A stretch of DNA of 63,825 bases. Origin: Sinorhizobium shofinae. GTDB lineage: Bacteria; Pseudomonadota; Alphaproteobacteria; Rhizobiales; Rhizobiaceae. The stretch covers positions 1-63,825 of the forward strand of contig MBFK01000069.1 of the NCBI GenBank assembly GCA_001704765.1. The letters run 5' to 3'. Made by a program: the position numbers and the translations under genes. Position 1 is the first letter of the stretch. Each line of letters starts with the position of its first letter. A model generated the notes under the pieces. The model saw nothing but the letters and a program-made list of their open reading frames with translations. It did not search any database and had not been told where the DNA came from. Below, piece by piece: positions 57,326-63,825 of this stretch.

Positions 57326-58186
57326 TCAAGCGACCTTGGCCGACGTCTGTGCGGCGTGACGGGCGAAGTCTACCGGCGTCGCGTCGAGCACGTTTTCCTT
57401 GATCCAGGCGGTGAAGCTCTCGCGGTCGCGGGCGATCTCGTCCCAGCGGATGTAGAAGGCGTTGGAACGCGGGTAGTAGCCATGCGCGTAGGAGGGGAAG
57501 GCGCCGCCCGGCACATGGGCGACCGCCGTCACCGCCCAGGTCGGCAGCACCACGGAATTGGGGGAAGCTGGCGAGAGCTCTTCGACGATCTCCTCGGCGG
57601 TGACGATCGAGCGCTTGGCGGCAAGCACCGCCTCCTTCTGGACCCCGACGATGCCTTCGATCAGCACATTGCCTTTGCGGTCGGCGCGCTGGGCGTGAAT
57701 GATCGTCACGTCGGGACGGATCGCCGGCACGGCGGCGAGCACCTCGCCAGTGAACGGGCAGGTGACTTGTCTGATGTTGGGGTTCACCTTCGGCAGGTCG
57801 GCGCCGATATAGCCGCGCAGCATGGCGAAAGGCAGGTTTGCCGCACCCGCTTCATAGGCGTTCGCCATCGCCGCATGCGAATGTTCCTCGATGTCGAGCG
57901 GCCGCGGCCATTGGTTCTCGACCGCGTCGCGGAAGCGGTGCAGCGAGCCGACGCCGGGATTGCCGCCCCAGGAGAATTTCATGCCCCGCGCTGCGCCGAC
58001 GCCGATCAGCTGGTCATAGAGGATGTCCGGCGTCATGCGGACAAGAAACAGATCCTTCCTGCCCTGGCGGATCACCTCGTGACCGGCAGCATAAGGGATT
58101 AGGTGCGTGAAGCCCTCCATGGCGACGGTGTCGCCGTCCCGGACGTTTTCCGCCACCGCGTCGGCGAGTGACATTATGCGAGCCAT
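57326..58186 (-). CDS. pcaI: 3-oxoadipate CoA-transferase subunit A PcaI
   Basis: The 286-residue alpha subunit has MEGFTHLIPYAAGHEVIRQG, KFSWGGNPGVGSLHRFRDAVE and a C-terminal FYIRWDEIARDRESF. It is the first gene of pcaIJF and divergent from pcaR across a long inverted repeat. The transferase moves CoA from succinyl-CoA to beta-ketoadipate. Confidence 0.92.
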   Translation of the reverse strand: MARIMSLADAVAENVRDGDTVAMEGFTHLIPYAAGHEVIRQGRKDLFLVRMTPDILYDQLIGVGAARGMKFSWGGNPGVGSLHRFRDAVENQWPRPLDIEEHSHAAMANAYEAGAANLPFAMLRGYIGADLPKVNPNIRQVTCPFTGEVLAAVPAIRPDVTIIHAQRADRKGNVLIEGIVGVQKEAVLAAKRSIVTAEEIVEELSPASPNSVVLPTWAVTAVAHVPGGAFPSYAHGYYPRSNAFYIRWDEIARDRESFTAWIKENVLDATPVDFARHAAQTSAKVA

Positions 58187-58295
58187 CCAAATCCTCCTCT
58201 ATTTGCCGGCCGGCGATGCGCCCTCAAGAGACCCCGTCGCCCGGCAGCGGCAACTGCCGGGGAATAAGCGCTCATTTCAGTCGGTCGTCAAATAT

Positions 58296-58334
58296 TTTGT
58301 GCGATATTTGACATTTGTTCATATATCGCACAAA
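58296..58334. promoter_or_regulatory. Probable PcaR operator between pcaI and pcaR
   Basis: TTTGTGCGATAT (58296-58307) and ATATCGCACAAA (58323-58334) are perfect 12-base inverted arms 15 bases apart, in the 177-base divergent gap. The spacing of arms fits IclR-type dimers, and the site can control both genes. A TTGACA lies inside the spacer. Confidence 0.8.
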
Positions 58335-58363
58335 GTGGAATCTAGTTTAATGAGGGGAAAATT

Positions 58364-59119
58364 ATGCGGGAAACGGATTTCGTCAGCGGCTTTGCGCGCG
58401 GCTTGAAGGTCATCGAAGCCTTCGGCGAGGCGCAGCCGCGACTGTCGATTGCCGAGGCATCGAAACTCACCGGCCTCGATCGCGCCACCGTGCGGCGCTC
58501 GTTGCTGACGCTCTCGGAACTCGGCTATGCCGACTATGATGGCAAGTTCTTCACCCTGACGCCCAAGATCCTGAGGCTCGGCCACGCTTATCTCTCGGCG
58601 ACACCGCTGCCGGCGATCGTCCAGCCCTATCTCGACCAGCTCTCGGAAAGGGCCGGCCAAAGCGCCTCGGCCTCCGTGCTTGATGGAACGGAGGTGGTCT
58701 ACGTGGCGCGCGCCTCGCAGCGCCGGGTGATGTCGATCAACCTGATGCCCGGCTCGCGGCTTCCTGCCTATTGCGCCTCGATGGGGAGGGTGCTGCTCGC
58801 CGCACTTCCTGAAGCGCAAGCGCGAGAGATGCTGGGCCGCACCGAGCTCAAGGCCAACACGCCGCGGACGAAGACCGATCCGGAAGAGTTGATCGAGGAA
58901 CTGCGACGGGTTCGCGAGCAGGGCTATGCGGTCATCGACCAGGAGCTCGAACTCGGACTTTGTTCGATTGCCGTACCGTTGATGAACGCGCGCGGGCAGG
59001 TGGTCGCGGCGCTCAATATCGGGGCGCCTGCCGCCCATGTCGCGGCTCCCGAACTCGCAGAACGCTACCTGCCCATGCTCAAGGAGACGCAAGTCGCACT
59101 GCGGCCGCTTGTGCAATAG
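58364..59119 (+). CDS. pcaR: IclR-family regulator PcaR
   Basis: The 251-residue protein has an N-terminal winged helix (FARGLKVIEAFGEAQ, LSIAEASKLTGLDRATVRRS) and an IclR effector domain (GSRLPAYCASMGRVLLAALP, GYAVIDQELELGLCSIAVPL). It is adjacent to and divergent from pcaI, the standard position of PcaR, which activates pca genes with beta-ketoadipate. GAGGGG precedes the ATG. Confidence 0.9.
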   Translation: MRETDFVSGFARGLKVIEAFGEAQPRLSIAEASKLTGLDRATVRRSLLTLSELGYADYDGKFFTLTPKILRLGHAYLSATPLPAIVQPYLDQLSERAGQSASASVLDGTEVVYVARASQRRVMSINLMPGSRLPAYCASMGRVLLAALPEAQAREMLGRTELKANTPRTKTDPEELIEELRRVREQGYAVIDQELELGLCSIAVPLMNARGQVVAALNIGAPAAHVAAPELAERYLPMLKETQVALRPLVQ

Positions 59120-59202
59120 GCGGGATCCAGTCCTCAACTGGCAGGGCCAAGAGCTGGGAGCCGAGCCATTCCCGCTCTTTGCGGCGCCAGCAGCGGCTCG
59201 CG

Positions 59203-60948
59203 TCAGAATTTCAGTCCCGCCTTGCGGAGTCCTTCAACGCGGCGCTCAAGGTCCTCAGGGTTGCGGAAGGGAAGGATGCGGCGGCGGCGCTCGACAGAAA
59301 AGCTAGGATTTATCTGGAGCACGCGCTCCCAGGCCTGTCGAGCCTCCTCCAGTCGGCCGAGGTGACCATAGCAAGAGGCGAGCAGGGCATAGGCCGTCTC
59401 TGATTGAGGGTTTCGTGCGAGCCGCTGCTCGATCGCGGCAATCGCTTGCGCATACTCGCCGAGGGAAAAGCGTGCATCGGCGAGAAATTGCAGCGTGATC
59501 TCCGGATAGTGTGGGTCCAACCGCATCGAAGCATCAAGCGTCTCGAGCGCACCTGCTGGGTCGCCGGAGAATGTCTGTGTGGTAGCCTTCAAGAGCAGGA
59601 ATTCCACGGAGTTCGGCGAAAGCGCGAGACCACGTTGCACTTCGGCCTGTGCCCGGTCGAGCTCGCGGCTCCATAGGTAAGATACGCCCAACGCCCAGTG
59701 AGCGGCGGGCTCTTCCTCGTCCATCGCCACCGCGCGCTGCGCAAGTTCCAATCCAGTCCGAAGCGAGCGTTCCGGATCGCTGGAGAAGCTGTTGGAGTAG
59801 TCAACCACATGGGTGAAGGCGATCAATGCATAGGCCGCGGCATATCCCGGATCAATGGCGGTCGCACGCTCAAGAAGGTCGCGTGCCGCGATATTGCCTG
59901 TTCCGGTGGCCGCCCACGACAGCTCGCGGCCGCGTAAGAAGAGTTCGTAGGCCTTAACGTCGACGGCCCGCCTCGGGGTCAACCGATCCTGCTCACCGGC
60001 CGTCAGTTTCAGCTTGAGCGCAGCCACGATCTCCTGCGTGAGTTCGTCCTGGACTGCGAAAATGTCGCTGAGGTCGCGATCGAAACGGTTGGCCCAGACA
60101 TGTCCGCCACTGCTCGAATCAATCAATTGGGCTGTGACCCGCACCCGATTGCCCGCCTTGCGCACGCTGCCCTCGAGCACGTAGCGAACACCGAGCGCCT
60201 TGGCCATGTCCGGTACGGAGACCGTTGCTTTCTTGTATACGAACGACGAGTTGCGGGCGATCACGTGCAACTCGGACAGCTTCGAGAGGTCGGTAATGAT
60301 ATCCTCGCTTATGCCGTCGGAGAAATACTCCTGTTCGGCATCGCCGCTCATGTTGTTGAATGCAAGCACGGCTATGGAAGGCTTATCGGCAACAGGCGGC
60401 AGCGCCGACCGTTCTTGCCCGGCGCCTCCGACCTCAAGCGAATAGACCCGGATCGGCTCAGCGATGTTCTTGAGTTGCGTTGCGCCAAGGTCGATTGCAG
60501 GGAGATCGAGCCTCGCTTTCACCTGACGGTAGGCGTCTTCCGAAAGACAGATCGCGCCGGGCTTGGAGATCCCTTGCAATCGCGCCGCGATATTGACGCC
60601 GTCGCCCATGAGATCGCCGTCGCTCTCCTCGACCACATCGCCCAGATGGATGCCAACGCGGAACTCAATGCGGCGCTCGGGCGGCAGGCCGGCGTTTCGC
60701 TCGACCATACCGTTCTGCACTTCGATGGCGCAACGCACAGCATCGACAACGCTGCGGAACTCGATGAGGCTTCCGTCTCCGGTGCGCTTGACCACGCGGC
60801 CATTGTGCACGGCGATCGTCGGATCGATCAGATCGCTGCGCAGCGCCCGCAGCCGCGCCAGGATGCGATCCTCGTCCGCGCTAGCGAGACGGCTATACCC
60901 GACCACATCTGCGACCAGGATGGCCGCGATTTTCCGCGTATCGCTCAT
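59203..60948 (-). CDS. Class III adenylate cyclase with TolB-like and TPR regions
   Basis: The 581-residue soluble protein has a class III cyclase domain at about residues 1-180 with metal aspartates in AAILVADVVGYSRLAS and VKRTGDGSLIEF and GDGVNIAARLQG. A TolB-like segment follows (SIAVLAFNNMSGDAEQEYFSDG, YVLEGSVRKAGNRVRVTAQL), then tetratricopeptide repeats from about 330 to the end. Many such multi-domain cyclases occur in Sinorhizobium. ATG 60948 gives the normal start MSDTRKIAAILVADV. Confidence 0.9.
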   Translation of the reverse strand: MSDTRKIAAILVADVVGYSRLASADEDRILARLRALRSDLIDPTIAVHNGRVVKRTGDGSLIEFRSVVDAVRCAIEVQNGMVERNAGLPPERRIEFRVGIHLGDVVEESDGDLMGDGVNIAARLQGISKPGAICLSEDAYRQVKARLDLPAIDLGATQLKNIAEPIRVYSLEVGGAGQERSALPPVADKPSIAVLAFNNMSGDAEQEYFSDGISEDIITDLSKLSELHVIARNSSFVYKKATVSVPDMAKALGVRYVLEGSVRKAGNRVRVTAQLIDSSSGGHVWANRFDRDLSDIFAVQDELTQEIVAALKLKLTAGEQDRLTPRRAVDVKAYELFLRGRELSWAATGTGNIAARDLLERATAIDPGYAAAYALIAFTHVVDYSNSFSSDPERSLRTGLELAQRAVAMDEEEPAAHWALGVSYLWSRELDRAQAEVQRGLALSPNSVEFLLLKATTQTFSGDPAGALETLDASMRLDPHYPEITLQFLADARFSLGEYAQAIAAIEQRLARNPQSETAYALLASCYGHLGRLEEARQAWERVLQINPSFSVERRRRILPFRNPEDLERRVEGLRKAGLKF

Positions 60949-61092
60949 AGCGCCAGTCCTACCTCGGCGCAGATTACCACAAAGTCGCTGCCAACGCTGC
61001 GCTTGTGCAGTCGTTGCGACCTGGTGGTGAGATCTGACAGCCTGCGCCTGAGGTGAGCGGGTTGCGCGCGCTCCCAACTCGTCGACGGATTA

Positions 61093-61623
61093 CTATCTGT
61101 TGAGTTCCAGGCCCAGCTTGCGGCGCAACTGCTCGACACGCTGTTTGAACAGGACGTGGCGTTCGCCCGGAAGCGCCGCCGAGAGGACCATTGCGACGAG
61201 TTGTTCCTTCTCGCGCTCATCCAGACGCGGTTTCAGCAACTGGGTCGACTTGTCAATCACACTCGGGACGTGTGCAACCTGGTCGGTTGCCCATTTCGCG
61301 TAGGCAATCGCCTCCTCGAGTTGCTTTTCGTTCGCGGCGATTGCGCCGATTTCTGCGCGAACCCGCATTTCCAGCCCATCTGAGATGGGGGCGTCCTCCG
61401 CTGCGATCGCCAGGATGACAGTGGCAGCCGCGACAACAGGATCGTCTATGGCCGTGACAGGGGACAGGGCAGCCTTCTTGCGCAGTTTGCTGCGCCTAAG
61501 ACTGCCGCGCACCCTGCCAACCGCATCTGCCACTTCGCTGGCCGCCTCACTCATATATTTGAGGCGATACCACCAAAAGGCCGCCACGCCGAGCACACCG
61601 AAGACCGCAAGAATGATGTGCAT
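61093..61623 (-). CDS. Membrane-anchored helical protein, TerB-like region
   Basis: The 176-residue protein has one N-terminal helix (HIILAVFGVLGVAAFWWY), a basic patch (RRSKLRKKA) and a helical C-terminal two thirds (DPVVAAATVILAIAAEDAPI, LDEREKEQLVAMVLSAALPG) that resembles TerB-type bundles. Function unknown. It lies 145 bases upstream of the cyclase gene on the same strand and may be expressed with it. Confidence 0.65.
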   Translation of the reverse strand: MHIILAVFGVLGVAAFWWYRLKYMSEAASEVADAVGRVRGSLRRSKLRKKAALSPVTAIDDPVVAAATVILAIAAEDAPISDGLEMRVRAEIGAIAANEKQLEEAIAYAKWATDQVAHVPSVIDKSTQLLKPRLDEREKEQLVAMVLSAALPGERHVLFKQRVEQLRRKLGLELNR

Positions 61624-62092
61624 TGTTGAGAACCCCCGCTCCCGCCTGTTGCCGTGCGTTGCCTATACGAACACAACTTAGACGACAAGGCGTATGTCGG
61701 CAAAGGGGGGGGCGGCCATCACTGATGAGTGTCTGAAGGCCTTTTGTCAGCGATCCTGAAATTTTCGGCTAAGCAGCCGAAATCAATCCGGATTGCGCTT
61801 TTTGGGGGGAATTCGGTTGCTCTCGCTGGCACGGCGACCAAATCGCGCCATGTGTGGACGGCTCCGGGTTGGCAAGATTTTTCGATTTTTAGGCACGTTG
61901 CTGGTCGGAGCTGCCATGTGTCCGGCGCCAGGCTTCATAGGAGGTCGTCTGATTATACGCGGCATCCCCCTTCGGCCACTGGCTGATAGAAGCGGTCAGC
62001 CCGCAACTGTTCCTCCGTCCCGACCGAAGCTATGCTGCCGCTGGTGCGCATGGATTTACCGCCGCCGCCGTTTTGAGCTCGTTCGAGAGACC
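61624..62092. other. 469-base gap before the amine oxidase gene
   Basis: The frame of the oxidase is open through most of this stretch but is not protein-like and contains no good start. A G-run (GGGGGGG near 61706) and CAATCCGGATTG (61792-61797 region) are present. I see no supported gene or promoter. Confidence 0.35.
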
Positions 62093-63337
62093 ATGGTGAC
62101 TGAGACTGAAGTAGATGTGGCGATTATTGGCGCCGGCGCGGCCGGTGTAGCGGCCGGCCGGCACATCACGGCGGTGCGGCCGGATCTTTCGCTTGTCGTT
62201 CTGGAGGCGTCCGCACGTGTAGGGGGGCGAGCGCGGACGGAGCATTTCGATGCGGGAATGGGGGCCCTTGACGTCGGATGCGGGTGGCTGCATGGGGCAA
62301 GAACGAATGCCTGGACGGCGATCGCGCGGCAACTCGGGTTAACGATCGATCACACTCGCGCCCCATGGGACGAGGGGGGACGAAAGCTCGAAACAAACGC
62401 TGACGCCCGGGCTGCAATCCGTGCGCTCGACGAATTTTTTGAGAGAGTGCGTTCCCACGAGGGCACGGACACCGCGCTTTCGAGCGTGCTTCCGGCTGGA
62501 GGTCGCTGGAACGAGTACATCCATGCCGTCGGAGCGTTCATCACGGGAGCCGGACTCCAGTGGTCGTCTGTTTTCGATCTCCAGCGGTATGATCCCGGTC
62601 CCGGTCCCGACTGGAGAGTGCGTGAGGGCTATGGAGCGCTCGTCTCCGCCTATGCCGGACCACTTCCGGTCGAGCTGCAGACCGCCGTGGAGCGCATCGA
62701 CCACTTCGCAGCGGATCATCTCGGTCTTTCAACGACCAAGGGCTATCTGCTTGCTAAGGCGGTAGTCGTCACCGCCTCGACGAACGTGCTCGCGTGCGAG
62801 CGTATCGCGTTCCGTCCGCCGCTTCCCGAAAAGATCGATGCCGCATCCCGCCTGCCGCTCGGCCTCGCGAACAAACTGTTCATGAAGGTGGAAACGCCAG
62901 ACGCCCTTCCGTTCGACACCCACGTCCTGGGTTCCTACCGCGACCGCCGTACAGGGGCCTACCAAATCAGGCCGCTCGGGAACCCCGTCGTGGAGGGATA
63001 CTATGCTGGGGATCTGGCGCATGACTTGGAACGTGGAGGACCGGAGGACGCATTCCAGTTTGCACTTGAGGAATTGAAGCGCGCTTTGGGATCTGACATC
63101 GGGCGGCAATTGTCATTGATCTCCTTTTCAGCCTGGGCCTCCGAGCCGCATATCGGGGGCTCCTATTCATACGCGATTCCGGGAGCCTCTGATCTTCGTA
63201 AAACGCTTGCCGCACACCACGACAACCGCATCTTCTTCGCAGGTGAGGCATGCTCGACTGACCGGTATTCGACCGCACACGGCGCGTACGATACCGGAGT
63301 GGCCGCGGCGAAGGAGCTTGTGAAGAATTTGGCTTGA
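62093..63337 (+). CDS. Flavin-dependent amine oxidase
   Basis: The 414-residue protein has an N-terminal FAD-binding Rossmann motif (DVAIIGAGAAGVAAGRHI, VVLEASARVGGRARTEHF) and a C-terminal FAD motif (RIFFAGEACSTDRYSTAHGAYDTG). The layout fits the monoamine/polyamine oxidase family. I chose ATG 62093 because it gives a normal family N-terminus after GAGAG. The substrate is not evident, and no aldehyde dehydrogenase or transporter is adjacent. Confidence 0.88.
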   Translation: MVTETEVDVAIIGAGAAGVAAGRHITAVRPDLSLVVLEASARVGGRARTEHFDAGMGALDVGCGWLHGARTNAWTAIARQLGLTIDHTRAPWDEGGRKLETNADARAAIRALDEFFERVRSHEGTDTALSSVLPAGGRWNEYIHAVGAFITGAGLQWSSVFDLQRYDPGPGPDWRVREGYGALVSAYAGPLPVELQTAVERIDHFAADHLGLSTTKGYLLAKAVVVTASTNVLACERIAFRPPLPEKIDAASRLPLGLANKLFMKVETPDALPFDTHVLGSYRDRRTGAYQIRPLGNPVVEGYYAGDLAHDLERGGPEDAFQFALEELKRALGSDIGRQLSLISFSAWASEPHIGGSYSYAIPGASDLRKTLAAHHDNRIFFAGEACSTDRYSTAHGAYDTGVAAAKELVKNLA

Positions 63338-63417
63338 GAGGCGCGGACAAGGATCTCATCGCACAGGCAGGGTCAAGCACTTCGATCTCTCGGAGGCGAT
63401 CGCGGCAGCGAGTGATT

Positions 63418-63591
63418 TCAAATCTCCTCGATCGTCCGTTCTTCGACCGGCAATACAGAAAGCTCTCGCCAGTCGATCTCCTCGAGCAGTAGATTGTACT
63501 CATCGACGTTGAGTTCATTGGCGGAACGAAGTCGCTCAAGCTCCGCGCGTTGAAGAATGCCTATAATTGACTCGGCGATTTCCTCCACCAT
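63418..63591 (-). CDS. Possible small protein of unknown function
   Basis: A 57-residue frame starts at ATG 63591 after GGGGCG and is strongly acidic and helical (VEEIAESIIGILQRAELERL, NVDEYNLLLEEIDWRELSVL). The composition looks like a small antitoxin or adaptor, but no partner gene or motif is visible. It may be a chance reading frame. Confidence 0.3.
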   Translation of the reverse strand: MVEEIAESIIGILQRAELERLRSANELNVDEYNLLLEEIDWRELSVLPVEERTIEEI

Positions 63592-63751
63592 TCGCCCCAG
63601 CGGCCGAGGGCACCTTCGCACGGATAAGGGCCTCGATTGCACTGCGACCGCCTATCTGGAAAGGTTCGTATGACCCATCAGCTACTCGGCGTGCGTTTTC
63701 GTTTCAAGCCTGCGGCTTTTGTCGGTCGGATTTACCGTCTGCAATGGGTGG

Positions 63752-63825
63752 AGGCTGTGTGAAAACTCCCGCTCATGATAGTCTACCTCGAGTTGAGCGG
63801 GAGATTCGGCATGGTGGGTTTCATC
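63752..63825 (+). mobile_element. Left end of an insertion sequence, possibly IS1182-like (cut by window edge)
   Basis: AGGCTGTGTGAAAACTCCC begins near 63752; GGCTGTGTGAAAACTC is a terminal sequence typical of several rhizobial insertion sequences. A hairpin CTCCCGCTCA/TGAGCGGGAG (63766-63775 and 63794-63803) follows, and then an open frame starting MVGFI. The rest lies outside the window, so the family is uncertain. Confidence 0.55.
63811..63825 (+). CDS. Start of a probable transposase (partial)
   Basis: ATG 63811 after GGGAG begins MVGFI and runs off the window. An initiation of this kind directly after an insertion-sequence end is usual for transposases. Only five codons are present, so the product is inferred from position. 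Confidence 0.4.

Noticed and set aside
61793..62092. N-terminal extension of the amine oxidase (514 residues), starting near an MCGRL peptide
   Set aside because: The FAD motif should lie at the extreme N-terminus, as with ATG 62093; the extension is Arg/Pro/Cys-rich noise and does not match the MCGRF peptidase family.

Overview
This window looks like part of a Sinorhizobium/Ensifer (Rhizobiaceae) secondary replicon of the pSymB chromid type. It has the dctA-dctB-dctD C4-dicarboxylate locus with its sigma-54 promoter, pcaIJF with the IclR-type regulator PcaR, many ABC importers, rhizobial palindromic intergenic repeats, and a three-hairpin anti-Shine-Dalgarno sRNA that fits the alpha-r14/NfeR1 family. 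No rRNA, tRNA or CRISPR array was found.

Layout. (1) 1-6.6 kb: a D-apiose/D-apionate module with apsD-like dehydrogenase (apparent one-base frameshift at its start), apnL-like lactonase, a FadR-type regulator, a RuBisCO-like protein and a DUF1537 sugar-acid kinase. (2) 6.6-11.5 kb: dctD-dctB divergent from dctA. (3) 11.5-21.8 kb: a LuxR-type response regulator and an NCS1 permease/histidine kinase hybrid, divergent from the urea ABC genes urtABCDE. (4) 22.0-28.6 kb: a small hypothetical gene, then a sugar ABC importer with a LacI regulator and a palindromic operator. (5) 28.8-33.8 kb: a Ugp-like ABC importer operon led by a metallophosphoesterase. (6) 34-38 kb: L-fuconate dehydratase and an orphan repA-repB pair without repC. 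(7) 38.1-42.4 kb: a MocA/MocC (IolE)-like cyclitol or sugar operon with a divergent LacI regulator. (8) 42.4-45.3 kb: a DoxX/MarR-GNAT island bounded by direct repeats of the LacI gene 3' end, then an acyltransferase. (9) 46.1-49 kb: an FtsK paralogue lacking the membrane domain. (10) 49.2-52.9 kb: GntR regulator plus a polar amino acid ABC importer behind a sigma-54 promoter. (11) 52.9-54.6 kb: cupredoxin, DUF4142 protein and an ECF sigma factor sharing a promoter motif. (12) 54.7-59.1 kb: sRNA, acylphosphatase, pcaFJI and pcaR. (13) 59.2-63.8 kb: adenylate cyclase with TPR region, a helical membrane-anchored protein, an amine oxidase, and the start of an insertion sequence.

The genes mostly serve uptake and breakdown of plant-derived or soil compounds: apiose, dicarboxylates, urea, sugars, possible phosphodiesters, amino acids and aromatics through beta-ketoadipate. 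Each unit carries its own regulator, and several operators can be read directly as perfect palindromes. All identifications come from reading the sequence against remembered family features; no database search was run.
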